Of a stretch of DNA of 58,568 bases, positions 1 through 8,753 are shown piece after piece (position 1 is the stretch's first letter; each line of letters starts with the position of its first letter). The stretch comes from Marinilabiliaceae bacterium UBA5488 (GTDB lineage: Bacteria > Bacteroidota > Bacteroidia > Bacteroidales > Marinilabiliaceae). The notes below the pieces were generated by a model. That model was given only the letters and a program-made list of their open reading frames with translations, was not told the origin of the DNA and searched no databases. The translations under genes and the position numbers were made by a program. The stretch is taken from positions 172,651-231,218 of the forward strand of contig DIPM01000036.1 in assembly GCA_002427105.1 (NCBI GenBank), written 5' to 3'.

Positions 1-79
1 TGCGGTTATGAAAGTACTGACTTTTCAAGTCAGGTCAGATGCTTGAATTACAAATTTCAACCCTTCTGAATTAAGCGAT

Positions 80-105
80 GCGAGTTTTTCAGCAGACCTT
101 ATTTA
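80..105 (-). repeat. Inverted copy of the right-end repeat (probable IS terminus)
   Basis: The reverse complement of this 26-mer matches 58542-58567 at 25 of 26 positions, with the shared core GGTCTGCTGAAAAACTCGC. This looks like an insertion-sequence terminal repeat. Read inward, the element would lie to the left, so bases 1 to about 98 may be its terminal part. No transposase reading frame is recognisable in so short a piece. Confidence 0.55.
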
Positions 106-205
106 CCGAAGAATAATTGTTTTTTTAGGGGGGACAAATTGTCGAATCATGTTTTTGGCTTAAGGTCGTGTGATATATTGTGTAGCTTTGAATATAATAA
201 TCACT

Positions 206-353
206 GTTGTCCGGTAATAGCGATTAGATTCCTCGCAAAGCTCGGAATGATATTGCCATTGGGGGTTTAAAAACAAGCTAAATGTCTGATTGTCATTTCG
301 AGCGAAGCGAGAAATCTCTAAGCTAAGTCGTTGTGAAATGTTTGCCGGACAAC
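206..353 (+). mobile_element. MITE-like palindromic element, copy A
   Basis: The element starts GTTGTCCGG (206-214) and ends CCGGACAAC (345-353), a perfect 9-bp terminal inverted repeat. Inside are a GATTAGATTCC block, GCTCGGAATGA, TGTCATTTCGAGCGAAGCGA and TAAGCTAA. The same blocks occur in the same order in copy B (10272-10384) on the other strand. The 9-mer TATAATAAT occurs on both sides (193-201 and 358-366), four bases outside each end, and may be a target duplication, although the region is AT-rich. There is no coding capacity, so it would be non-autonomous. Confidence 0.7.
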
Positions 354-401
354 AATGTATAATAATGATTATTCAGCTTAAGATGCAATAAAATTACTGA
401 C

Positions 402-2114
402 ATGAAGAAAATTCTACGATTTGTAACTTTAGTGTTTGGACTCTCGCTTTGTGCGGCAAACAGTTATGCTTCTGAAGAAGTGATTGAGAACTCAACACCG
501 GTTGCTTTCCCCGGTGCTGAAGGGTTTGGTCGTTTCACAAGCGGAGGTCGCGGAGGAAGAATTATTTATGTTACTAACCTTAATGATTCGGGAAGCGGCA
601 GTTTCCGTGCGGCTGTATCTGCCTCCGGCCCGAGGATAGTTGTTTTTAGCGTTTCGGGTGATATAAAACTTCAATCTGGTATCAGTATTAGCAATGGCGA
701 TCTGACTATCGCGGGGCAGACTGCCCCGGGTGATGGTATTACCCTGAGAAACTACACTGTTCAGCTGCGGGCCAATAATATAATTATCCGCTTTTTGCGC
801 TTTAGGATGGGCGACGAGAAGATGACCGAGAATGACGCTATTTGGGGAAGAAACCAAAAAAATATAATACTGGATCATTGCTCTATGAGCTGGGCTACGG
901 ATGAGATTTCTTCGTTTTATGACAATGAAAATTTTACCATGCAGTGGTGTTTTCTGGGCGAAAGTTTGCGCAATTCGGTTCATGACAAGGGAAAGCATGG
1001 CTACACGGGGATTTGGGGTGGCAAAGGAGCCAGTTTTCACCATAACCTGATAGCTCACAGTGACAGCCGTAATCCCCGTTTCTGCGGAAGCAGATATAGC
1101 AACAGACCCGATTTGGAACTAGTGGATTTCCGCAATAACCTTATCTACAATTGGGGCGCGAATAGTGGTTATGCCGGCGAAGGGGGAAGTTATAATATGG
1201 TCAATAACTATTACAAGCCCGGGCCTGCCAGCAGTAATCGCACACGAATTTTCCAACCTTATGCGGATGATGGTAAGAATGCTCAGCCGGCCGGCGTTTG
1301 GGGTACTTTCTATGTTGCCGGCAATCTTAATTCACAGTATGCCAACATTACAGAGGATAACTGGTTGGGCATCACTCCTTCTCCAACGAGCAAAGACAAA
1401 GCTGAATTAAAATCAGACATAGAATTTGCAAAAGGCCAGATTACCACACATCCTACCGATAAGGCTTATGATTTGGTTCTTAGCTACGCCGGAGCAAGTT
1501 TTTCCAGAGATGCAGTGGATGAGCGCATTGTCGGAGAAGTGGAAGACGGGACTTTCACTTATGTCGGGTCGAATGGCAGCACTAATGGTTTGATTGATAG
1601 TCAGGCCGATGTGGGAGGCTGGCCTCTTTTGTATTCCGCGTCAGCTCCACTTGATAGCGATGGTGACGGCATGCCCGACGATTGGGAAGAAGCCAAGGGC
1701 CTCAATCCAAACGATGCGGCGGATGGAATTATGTTAACTTTAAACAGTGCCTATACCAACGTGGAGGTATATCTTAACAGTTTGGTAAAGGATATTGTTG
1801 CAGCAAAGCGTGTTGGGGGACTTGCAAATTATTATGACACTTTTGATATAGCATCATCAACGGGTGATATCTACGCTAATGCTGCACAGGTAGTTGTTTT
1901 TCCTCAACCGGCTGACAGGCAGATAAATATTACGGCATCGGAGCCTATGTCCAGGATAGAAATATTCAATTTAAACGGCTCTTTGGTGATGGCAGAAAGT
2001 GCTGAGGGTTTTACCCATAGCTCCGGGATTAGCCATCTCCCGCAAGGAGTGTTTTTTGTTAAGATTGGGTTTGACAATGGTGCTACGCAGGTTCTTAAAA
2101 TTGTTAAGCGATAA
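402..2114 (+). CDS. Secreted pectate lyase, PL1 family, T9SS substrate
   Basis: This probable polysaccharide lyase family 1 enzyme would cleave polygalacturonate by beta-elimination outside the cell. It has a signal peptide (residues 1 to about 23). A right-handed beta-helix domain opens with FPGAEGFGRFTSGGRGG and carries the PL1-type strings ILDHCSMSWATDE and SDSRNPR, the latter around the catalytic arginine region. A short calcium-binding-like segment DSDGDGMPDDWE lies near residue 415. The last 70 or so residues are a type A type IX secretion sorting domain (PQPADRQINI through IFNLNGSLV to LKIVKR). The 570-residue length fits lyase plus sorting domain. The CE12 esterase follows 56 bp downstream on the same strand and probably shares the transcript. 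Confidence 0.9.
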   Translation: MKKILRFVTLVFGLSLCAANSYASEEVIENSTPVAFPGAEGFGRFTSGGRGGRIIYVTNLNDSGSGSFRAAVSASGPRIVVFSVSGDIKLQSGISISNGDLTIAGQTAPGDGITLRNYTVQLRANNIIIRFLRFRMGDEKMTENDAIWGRNQKNIILDHCSMSWATDEISSFYDNENFTMQWCFLGESLRNSVHDKGKHGYTGIWGGKGASFHHNLIAHSDSRNPRFCGSRYSNRPDLELVDFRNNLIYNWGANSGYAGEGGSYNMVNNYYKPGPASSNRTRIFQPYADDGKNAQPAGVWGTFYVAGNLNSQYANITEDNWLGITPSPTSKDKAELKSDIEFAKGQITTHPTDKAYDLVLSYAGASFSRDAVDERIVGEVEDGTFTYVGSNGSTNGLIDSQADVGGWPLLYSASAPLDSDGDGMPDDWEEAKGLNPNDAADGIMLTLNSAYTNVEVYLNSLVKDIVAAKRVGGLANYYDTFDIASSTGDIYANAAQVVVFPQPADRQINITASEPMSRIEIFNLNGSLVMAESAEGFTHSSGISHLPQGVFFVKIGFDNGATQVLKIVKR

Positions 2115-2170
2115 GGCAGGGGCGCTGAGCCTTTTACTTAGCTTAATAGTAAGATATAAATAATAGAAAC

Positions 2171-2917
2171 GTGAAAAAGATACTATTTGCAGGGCTGCTG
2201 CTGCTGACGATATTCGGATGTGGCAAAGAAAAAGGGAAAGTGACGATATTCCTGGCAGGTGACTCTACCGTGGCCAACAAACCTTATAGAGAAGGTAATC
2301 CTGAAAAGGGCTGGGGACAGGTCTTGCCGCTATATTTCAAGAAGGGGGTAGTGGTTGATAATCATGCCGTTAATGGTCGCAGCACCAAGAGCTTTATTGA
2401 TGAAGGCAAGTGGGATTCCTTAATTAGTATGGTCAAATCGGGCGATTATGTTTTTATAGAGTTTGGACATAATGATGCCAAAATTTCTGATTCGACGCGC
2501 TATGCTGCTGCTGATGGGGCTTACAGCGATAATCTGAGGCGTTTTGTGGCGGATGTTCGTGCAAAAGAAGCCACTCCGGTTTTGCTTAGCCCTATTATGC
2601 GTCGTCGCTTTGATGATAAGAGAGCATTTTATGATACCCACGGAGGCTATCCTGATGCTGTTCGCTCCGTAGCAGAAGAGCTTGATGTTGTGCTGATAGA
2701 TTTGCATAAGAGTACTCAGACTATGCTTGTGAGTTTTGGGGAAGAAGCTTCCAAAAAGCTTTTTCTACATATCGATACCAATGAATATGCTCATCTTGAC
2801 AAGCCGCTAGTTGATGATACGCATCTCTCAGCCTATGGCGCTTTTAAAGTGGCCGATATGCTTGCTGCTGCCATAAAGCGGGAACTGCCTGAGCTGGCTG
2901 CTTATCTAAAGGAGTAG
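2171..2917 (+). CDS. Rhamnogalacturonan acetylesterase, CE12 (SGNH hydrolase) lipoprotein
   Basis: This probable carbohydrate esterase family 12 enzyme would remove acetyl groups from rhamnogalacturonan or pectin. All SGNH blocks are visible: block I AGDSTVANK with the nucleophilic serine, block II glycine in AVNGRSTKSF, block III FGHND, and block V DDTHLSAYG with the catalytic Asp-His pair. The N-terminus MKKILFAGLLLLTIFGC is a lipoprotein signal with a lipobox cysteine at residue 17, so the enzyme is membrane-anchored in the periplasm or on the surface. The start is GTG, chosen because it gives the complete signal. The 248-residue length is normal for the family. It lies behind the pectate lyase, which fits joint debranching and backbone cleavage. 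Confidence 0.9.
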   Translation: MKKILFAGLLLLTIFGCGKEKGKVTIFLAGDSTVANKPYREGNPEKGWGQVLPLYFKKGVVVDNHAVNGRSTKSFIDEGKWDSLISMVKSGDYVFIEFGHNDAKISDSTRYAAADGAYSDNLRRFVADVRAKEATPVLLSPIMRRRFDDKRAFYDTHGGYPDAVRSVAEELDVVLIDLHKSTQTMLVSFGEEASKKLFLHIDTNEYAHLDKPLVDDTHLSAYGAFKVADMLAAAIKRELPELAAYLKE

Positions 2918-3052
2918 CTTTGCATGAAAATGAGCGCTTTGTGTTGATATTGTGATAGGCCAATATATTATTGACATTTAAGCAATAAAAATTTTCATGC
3001 AGGGGTTTAGCCAACAGTGATTATATTTTTCAAAAAGCTCTATCTTTAGGCT

Positions 3053-3892
3053 ATGAATCACTTATTTAGTATAGCCAGAATAGGAGTTGAGAAAGTGCGG
3101 CTTATGGCCGCTGACTCTGATGATAGCCGTGTGCATGACTTTGAAGAGCTTATCGTGGGGCTTAGCGGGAGTCTTGAGCATACAGTTAATTTCAGGCCGT
3201 CGGTGGTTAATGCCCCACTTGTTGCCTTTGTGGCGAAGGGACAGCCCCATCGCTTTATAACAAAGGAGGTAAATGGGGAGTTTGATATGTGGATGCTACG
3301 CTTTAAGAGTGAGTTTGTGGCTGAAACAGTATTCCAGCTTTACCGGAATTTTCTTCAGAAGGCAGGCCTGTCTTTGCAGTCGGGTACTTGTTTTAATCGA
3401 TTGGGAACGGTTTGTTCGCTTATCGATGAAGAGATGCGGAGTTCAAGCCCGGATTTGTCTGTTGTAAGGCATCTTTTGAGTGCTCTTTTTATAATGATAG
3501 AGTCGGAAAAAAAGAAAGTTGCCCCGGGTGAGCATGATGCTTTAGCCATTCAAAACGAGACCTTTGTAAGTTTTTTGCAGATATTGGAGGATAATTTCAG
3601 GCGTCCCTTGAGTGTTGACTTTTATGCTGAAAAGCTATTTATGTCATCGCGTAATCTGAATCTTATCAGTCAAAAAATCATGAACCAGAGCGTTTCCGAG
3701 CTGATTGAGACCCGCAAGCTTACTGAAGCTAAACACCTTTTGGCTCATACTTCAAAATCGGTCTCCGAGATAGGATTTGAACTTGGATATAACGAGAAAT
3801 CCTACTTCTCGAAAGTGTTTAAGAAGAAGGCGGGTCAGACTCCTTCTGAATTCAGGGAAGAAATAACTGCTCTTTTGGATGGGACATCCTGA
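3053..3892 (+). CDS. AraC-family transcriptional regulator
   Basis: This cytoplasmic activator-type regulator has an N-terminal sensing region of about 165 residues and a C-terminal AraC double helix-turn-helix at residues 172-272. The second helix-turn-helix is clear (SVSEIGFELGYNEKSYFSKVFKKKAG followed by the QTPSEFR ending, here split across my reading of the motif). The N-terminal part has no cysteine or metal motif that would show the ligand. Its position behind the pectate lyase and CE12 genes suggests control of the pectin enzymes, but nothing in the sequence proves it. The gene ends inside a strong hairpin terminator. Confidence 0.85.
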   Translation: MNHLFSIARIGVEKVRLMAADSDDSRVHDFEELIVGLSGSLEHTVNFRPSVVNAPLVAFVAKGQPHRFITKEVNGEFDMWMLRFKSEFVAETVFQLYRNFLQKAGLSLQSGTCFNRLGTVCSLIDEEMRSSSPDLSVVRHLLSALFIMIESEKKKVAPGEHDALAIQNETFVSFLQILEDNFRRPLSVDFYAEKLFMSSRNLNLISQKIMNQSVSELIETRKLTEAKHLLAHTSKSVSEIGFELGYNEKSYFSKVFKKKAGQTPSEFREEITALLDGTS

Positions 3893-3912
3893 AAAGAGCA
3901 GTTAGTTTTATT
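3865..3912. terminator. Rho-independent terminator overlapping the araC-type stop codon
   Basis: A perfect 12-bp stem, AACTGCTCTTTT (3865-3876) and AAAAGAGCAGTT (3892-3903), is followed by GTTTTATT. The left arm lies in the last codons of the AraC gene and the right arm starts at its stop codon. It separates this gene from the convergent esterase at 3925. Confidence 0.8.
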
Positions 3913-3924
3913 AGAATACTTTAT

Positions 3925-4869
3925 CTATTTATTGAGAAACTTGTTTACGTCCAGCCAATGGATAAAGGCCTCAAACCAACGATTGCTGGTTCTGTCGGGG
4001 TTACCCAAGCCAAAGCCGTGTCCGCCATTTTGATATAGGTGAAACTCAACCGGCACACCGGCTTTGTACCATGCCTCAATAACTCCAAATTGCCCGTTAA
4101 ACAGGAAGTCGTCGCTGGCAATGACGTTGAACATATAGGGAGCGTTGGCAGGTACCTCAACAGCATTCATTCCGCCGTAAACAGGGCCGATAAATGCCAG
4201 ATTCATAATCTCGGAATTCAAAGTGCAATGCATTGTAAGGCCTGCTCCTGCCGAAAAGCCTATCATTCCTATGCGGGAAGTGTCAACGCCCCATTTGTCG
4301 GCATTTTCAATAATCAGCTTATATGCAGCCTCGGCATCTTCCAGCTGGTTGTCAAGGCTCCATACCGGCCTGGATTCAGCTTGTGATGGAGGAGCCTCTT
4401 CAGCCGCGTCTTCATCTTTTGGAGTAACTGCAGCAAAGGTTCTGTTCATAGATTCAGTAAATCCTTCAATAGATTCAGGAGTAGGGTGAAGCCTGTATTT
4501 TAGCACAAAAGCTGCAATTCCTTTGTCGGCAAGTGCTTGGGCAACCTCCCATCCTTCATTGGAAAGAGAAAGCCATCTGAAGCCTCCTCCGGGGGCTACA
4601 ATGACAGCGGCGCCATTTGCCTTTCCCGGCTCCGGCAGAAAGGGAGTTAGAGTGGCAGTGGTGATATTACGAGCCATCGGGTCGCCCCATTGCCTGAACC
4701 ATGATTCATTAGCCGGTTGATTTTCAACACCTCCTGTTCTCAACAAGATAGCATTGGGTTCATCAGGCTTGTCCATTGGATAAATTGTACCGTCCTGTGC
4801 GAAAGTACTTATAGCATAAAGGCCCAGGATGCTGATTAAAATCGGTCTGAGAAGCTGTTTTGATTTCAT
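3925..4869 (-). CDS. Secreted alpha/beta-hydrolase, acetyl-xylan-esterase-like
   Basis: This is an exported alpha/beta-hydrolase of the carbohydrate-esterase type, probably a deacetylase or feruloyl-type esterase acting on plant polysaccharides. With the start at 4869 it begins with a good signal peptide (MKSKQLLRPILISILG, cleavage after STFAQ). An upstream ATG at 4926 would add 19 polar residues ahead of the signal, so I reject it. The oxyanion segment VAPGGGFRW, the nucleophile elbow GFSAGAG (Ser206) and the catalytic histidine in GGHGFG (His284) are visible in the usual order. An acidic, proline-rich insert (around residues 150-175) precedes the elbow. The exact substrate cannot be read from the sequence. 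Confidence 0.8.
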   Translation of the reverse strand: MKSKQLLRPILISILGLYAISTFAQDGTIYPMDKPDEPNAILLRTGGVENQPANESWFRQWGDPMARNITTATLTPFLPEPGKANGAAVIVAPGGGFRWLSLSNEGWEVAQALADKGIAAFVLKYRLHPTPESIEGFTESMNRTFAAVTPKDEDAAEEAPPSQAESRPVWSLDNQLEDAEAAYKLIIENADKWGVDTSRIGMIGFSAGAGLTMHCTLNSEIMNLAFIGPVYGGMNAVEVPANAPYMFNVIASDDFLFNGQFGVIEAWYKAGVPVEFHLYQNGGHGFGLGNPDRTSNRWFEAFIHWLDVNKFLNK

Positions 4870-4929
4870 AGTGATAGTTTTTAGATTGGATTGCTGAAAA
4901 ATATAAGAGTGAAAAGTCTTTTCCATGGC

Positions 4930-7122
4930 TTAGGAAGCAGGCCGGTCAGACTCCTTCTTCAATTCGGAAGGAGCCGGCTGCTCTTTTGGGCGGCGCTTTC
5001 TGAAAAGCGCTGCCATAGTTTTGCCTATACCGTCAATTTTCTCTACTGTTTCAATCAGCGAAGGATAGGTCAGGTCAACCTTGTCGTCATTAAGATCTAT
5101 TTGAGAAGGATAAATTAGCAGGAAGTTGTGTTTGCTTAGATATTTATTGATATAGGCCGGAATATACGCCATTGAGCTGTTGTAGGAGGGTAAATTCTCC
5201 CTGCTCAGGACGATCGTAACATTGTCGTCAGTCTTGAGCTTGTGCTTGATATTAATTAATTCGTGCCAGCTGTTCAGCTCTTGAAACTCGACCTTTATTG
5301 GATGATGAAGCTGTATGTTACGCAAGAATTTAAGGGTGTCGGGGACGGAATAAAAGATTACTGTCGATCCGGTATTCCGTGCCATATTCCATATTTTGGC
5401 CAGCCAGAAAGAGAATCCGGTTTCCTGTTCGGCCTTTGCCGGAATCAGCACGAAATGGCGTCTGATTGTTGATATTGGCTGATGAGGATGATAAATATAA
5501 GTAGTAATGTTGGTGTTGGACAGAATGTTTTGTGTGACTTGTCCTAAAAATGAATCAGACAAGCCTTTGCTTTCGTGCAGACCCAAAATCAGGTCAGTAA
5601 TATTTTTTTCCTGCAGCATGTGGGTGATGCCTTTTACGGGACTGTCGCTGTAGCGCAGGGAGGTCTTTATTCTGATATCAGTAGCAGCAGCAGCCATCAT
5701 GGCCTTGTTGAGAAGTTTCTCAGCCTTGTTGCCGGCATCGGCATCATCGCTATCCGTAGTCACTACGCTTAGAGCTATCAAACCGTTTTGATTGTTTTTT
5801 GATTTTAATAAGATGCTTATATTGATAAGCTCCTCAAGAGTATTGGGATTGCTGATAGGAATCAGAATTCTTTCGCGCATATCAGACCGGCTTCCGTTGG
5901 CCTGGTCGGATGAGGCTATTCTTTGCGCTGATTTCTGGGTAACGAACGACGCGATGGTGCAAGTTGCCAGAATCATTACAATGGTACCGTTGAGCACGTT
6001 GTCATTTAAAAGGCGCAGTGGTTCTCCCACTTCGTTGTAGCCAAGGATAATGTTATACCCAACCATAACTGCCGCCAGAGTTGCCGCCGCCTGCGAATTG
6101 GTGAGTCCGAATATTAGCTGTCCTTCCACTTTGCTGTAGCGAAAGCTTTTTTGCGTGAGCCAGGCTGGGATTAATTTCCCCAGTGTCGCGATAACACTCA
6201 TCGCTATTGCCACAAAGAGACTTTCCTTATTTACAAAAGCCCTGAAATCGATAAGCATTCCTACTCCAATCAAAAAGAAGGGAATAAAGATGGCATTGCC
6301 AACAAAGTCAATCCGATTCATTAAAGGAGAATAGCTGGGTATTAGTCTGTTAAGAGCCAAGCCGGCCATGAAGGCTCCGATTATTCCCTCTATCCCGGCC
6401 CATTGTGACAACATGGCACCAAGAAAGACTATCATCAGCACGAAGATATATTGAGAAACGCTATCTTTGAATCTCTTAAAAAACCAGCGTGCAACACGTG
6501 GAAACAGAAAGAGAATGATAAGGGTAGAGGCTGTGAAAGAAAGCAGCAGTCCTACCCAGAAGCCGCCAGACATGGTGCCGCTTGTCATTCCTACCACTAT
6601 TGCCAAAACAAGCAGGGATAGTGTGTTTGTGATAAGTGTGCTACCCACCGAAATGTTGACAGCTCTGTTTTTGGTAATTCCTAATTTGCTGACAATGGGA
6701 TAAGTAATCAAGGTGTGTGAGGCAAACATACTGGCAAGAAGTACCGAGCTAAGCCACGAAAAATCAAAGAGATACAAGCCCGCCAGGGTTCCAAGTATCA
6801 TCGGGATTATAAAACTTAAAAGCCCCAAAGTAGTACTTTTCCCAATGTTCTTTTGAAAATCGTTCATATCAATTTCGAGTCCCGACAAGAACATAATATA
6901 TAGAAGCCCGGCCGTACCCGACAGAATTATACTGCTGTCGCGCTCAAGCAAATTAAGTCCGAAAGGTCCGATTATCACCCCTGCCAGTATCATGCCCAGC
7001 AGATGAGGCAGTCGCAAACGGTCTGATAGTATTGGTACACAAAGAATTATTATGAGAATAATCAGGAACTTTAGTACCGGATCACTTATGGGAAAACTGA
7101 TTTGGAGAAAGTCAAAACTCAT
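4930..7122 (-). CDS. CPA2-family cation/proton antiporter with C-terminal USP-like domain
   Basis: This integral membrane antiporter (Kef/NapA-type CPA2) exchanges Na+ or K+ for protons at the inner membrane. Residues 1 to about 400 form 12-13 hydrophobic segments, including the family-typical GLEIDMNDF and GIEGIIGAFMAGLALNR stretches. From about residue 415 (RERILIPISNPN) a cytoplasmic region of about 280 residues resembles tandem universal-stress-protein domains, usually regulatory. The whole length of 730 residues fits this fusion. It is divergent from yceI, and the gap between them carries a paired direct repeat. It has no evident link to pectin use. Confidence 0.87.
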   Translation of the reverse strand: MSFDFLQISFPISDPVLKFLIILIIILCVPILSDRLRLPHLLGMILAGVIIGPFGLNLLERDSSIILSGTAGLLYIMFLSGLEIDMNDFQKNIGKSTTLGLLSFIIPMILGTLAGLYLFDFSWLSSVLLASMFASHTLITYPIVSKLGITKNRAVNISVGSTLITNTLSLLVLAIVVGMTSGTMSGGFWVGLLLSFTASTLIILFLFPRVARWFFKRFKDSVSQYIFVLMIVFLGAMLSQWAGIEGIIGAFMAGLALNRLIPSYSPLMNRIDFVGNAIFIPFFLIGVGMLIDFRAFVNKESLFVAIAMSVIATLGKLIPAWLTQKSFRYSKVEGQLIFGLTNSQAAATLAAVMVGYNIILGYNEVGEPLRLLNDNVLNGTIVMILATCTIASFVTQKSAQRIASSDQANGSRSDMRERILIPISNPNTLEELINISILLKSKNNQNGLIALSVVTTDSDDADAGNKAEKLLNKAMMAAAATDIRIKTSLRYSDSPVKGITHMLQEKNITDLILGLHESKGLSDSFLGQVTQNILSNTNITTYIYHPHQPISTIRRHFVLIPAKAEQETGFSFWLAKIWNMARNTGSTVIFYSVPDTLKFLRNIQLHHPIKVEFQELNSWHELINIKHKLKTDDNVTIVLSRENLPSYNSSMAYIPAYINKYLSKHNFLLIYPSQIDLNDDKVDLTYPSLIETVEKIDGIGKTMAALFRKRRPKEQPAPSELKKESDRPAS

Positions 7123-7151
7123 AACTGGAAATCTTTCCCAAAATTACACAT

Positions 7152-7194
7152 TTTCCGAAAAGTACCACCCTCTTTCCGAAAACTATTACCACCC
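7152..7194. promoter_or_regulatory. Paired direct repeat between antiporter and yceI genes
   Basis: TTTCCGAAAA occurs at 7152-7161 and again at 7173-7182, each followed shortly by ACCACCC (7164-7170 and 7188-7194). The unit-to-unit spacing of the TTTCCGAAAA blocks is 21 bases, two helical turns, which fits a dimeric regulator. A TATTTTTG box (7211-7218), a possible -7 element for yceI, follows. Confidence 0.4.
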
Positions 7195-7262
7195 GCCCCG
7201 GTTTTGCTTGTATTTTTGCATTATAGATATTGATTACTGAAACACTTAAAAAAATAACAATC

Positions 7263-7790
7263 ATGGAAAATGCAAAATGGACATTAGATCCGACACATAG
7301 CGAGTTAACCTTTAAGGTAAAGCACTTGATGATAAGTAATGTAAAGGGAGAATTCAAGAATTTTTCTGCCGGCATAGATAATGAAGATTTCAGCAAGGCA
7401 AAAGTTGAGGTTAAAGTTGAGTCCTCATCGATATTCACCAATAACGAAGATCGGGACAATCACCTGAAGAGTGCTGACTTTTTTGATGTGGAAGCTTATC
7501 CTGAAATAGTATTTGAGAGCACTGCCTTTGAGAAAGTGAGCGATGATGAGTATAAGCTGAAAGGTCATTTGAATATCAAAGGAGTAAGCAAAGAGATTAA
7601 ACTGGATGTCGAGTATGGCGGAGTAAACAAGGATCCATGGGGCAACCAGAAAGCAGGTTTTTCTTTTAGCGGAAAAATTAACCGTAAGGATTGGGGCTTG
7701 AATTGGAATGCGGCGCTTGAAACCGGCGGAGTTCTTGTGAGCGATGAGGTAAGAATATACGGAGAAGTACAATTTGTTAAACAAGCCTGA
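7263..7790 (+). CDS. YceI family protein
   Basis: This YceI-like lipocalin-fold protein of 175 residues is predicted to bind a polyisoprenoid or similar hydrophobic ligand; its function in this phylum is not settled. The opening WTLDPTHSELTFKVKHLM and the central DVEAYPEIVFES are family signatures. I chose the ATG at 7263 because the in-frame upstream codon is TTG and the YceI domain starts right after this ATG. There is no signal peptide, so it is probably cytoplasmic, unlike the periplasmic enterobacterial YceI. It is divergent from the antiporter. Confidence 0.9.
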   Translation: MENAKWTLDPTHSELTFKVKHLMISNVKGEFKNFSAGIDNEDFSKAKVEVKVESSSIFTNNEDRDNHLKSADFFDVEAYPEIVFESTAFEKVSDDEYKLKGHLNIKGVSKEIKLDVEYGGVNKDPWGNQKAGFSFSGKINRKDWGLNWNAALETGGVLVSDEVRIYGEVQFVKQA

Positions 7791-7910
7791 TAATAACTGC
7801 GTTAAGCCGGTGGACTATTATTAGAATATACCTATAGCAAAGACTGATTAATGGAAGTTCCCATGAGCTGATAATGCAGCTTGTGGGTTCTGTCCTCAAA
7901 ACACGAGTAC

Positions 7911-8735
7911 ATGTCACAAAATATATTGAATAAGGTGGCCGAAACATTCCGGCCTACGCCTGTAATGCCTGTATTGTTTTTGGGTCATGGAAGTCCCATG
8001 AATGCCATTCAGGAGAATGAGTTTGTGGCAGGATTCAGGCGAGTGGCAGCCGAGCTGCCTCGCCCGGCTGCTATTTTGTGTGTTTCGGCTCATTGGGAGA
8101 CTCGCGGCACCCAGCTTACGGCTATGGAAAATCCATTTACTATTCACGATTTTGGTGGCTTTCCCAAGGCCTTGTATGAGGTGCAATATCCGGCACCCGG
8201 TTCGCCTGCACTGGCTGAGCTTGCGCGTGAGACGGTTCAGTCGTACAACTTAGAGCCTAACCATTCATGGGGATTGGATCACGGAGCCTGGAGCGTGCTA
8301 CGTCATTTATATCCTGAAGCTGAGGTGCCTGTGGTTCAGATGAGCCTGGACTATCTGCAAACTACGGAATATCATTATAATCTGGCGCATGAGCTTCAGC
8401 CGCTGCGCGAGCGCGGAGTGCTTATCGTTGGAAGCGGAAATATGGTACATAACCTCCGGATGGTTGACTGGCAGCAGATTAATAAGCCTTATGCCTACGA
8501 TTGGGCAGAGGAGGCTTCACATAAAATGAAGCAGTTTTTGCTGGATGGTGATCATAAGCAATTAATTAACTATCGTTGTCACGGAAAGGCCTTTGAAAAT
8601 GCCATTCCTACACCGGAGCATTATTTGCCACTGCTGTATGCTGTTGGTTTGCAGAAGCCCGGCGAGAAGCTTGAACTCTTTAATGATAAACCGCTGGGCG
8701 GAAGTCTGACTATGACTTCACTTAAAATCGGATAA
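7911..8735 (+). CDS. ygiD: DODA-type extradiol aromatic ring-opening dioxygenase family protein (YgiD-like)
   Basis: This 274-residue member of the LigB/DODA metal-dependent dioxygenase family resembles E. coli YgiD, reported to act on DOPA-type catechols. Metal ligands are in place: His26 in FLGHGSPMNAI, a histidine in SAHWETRG, and GLDHGAWSVL further on. Cytoplasmic, with no signal peptide. The ATG at 7911 is preferred over an in-frame TTG 30 bases earlier because it lies closer to the conserved start. Its neighbours give no aromatic pathway, so the natural substrate is unknown. It converges on the efflux pump gene with only 18 bases between the two stops. Confidence 0.85.
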   Translation: MSQNILNKVAETFRPTPVMPVLFLGHGSPMNAIQENEFVAGFRRVAAELPRPAAILCVSAHWETRGTQLTAMENPFTIHDFGGFPKALYEVQYPAPGSPALAELARETVQSYNLEPNHSWGLDHGAWSVLRHLYPEAEVPVVQMSLDYLQTTEYHYNLAHELQPLRERGVLIVGSGNMVHNLRMVDWQQINKPYAYDWAEEASHKMKQFLLDGDHKQLINYRCHGKAFENAIPTPEHYLPLLYAVGLQKPGEKLELFNDKPLGGSLTMTSLKIG

Positions 8736-8753
8736 GTAAAGATGAACGAAGAC

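Larger units (their letters stand above)
1..401. other. Non-coding left end with IS-end-like repeat and MITE-like element
   Basis: No convincing gene lies in this stretch. It holds a 26-base sequence (80-105) that recurs inverted at the far right end of the window, and a 148-bp element with terminal inverted repeats (206-353). Both are listed separately. The remaining 48 bases before the pectate lyase gene at 402 are AT-rich, and I see no clear promoter in them. Confidence 0.7.

Noticed and set aside
4870..4926. Longer esterase start at 4926
   Set aside because: It would put 19 polar residues ahead of a good signal peptide that begins at 4869.
7860..7887. Hairpin CCCATGAGCTG/CAGCTTGTGGG between yceI and the dioxygenase gene as a terminator
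   Set aside because: The stem has a two-base mismatch and no T-tract follows.
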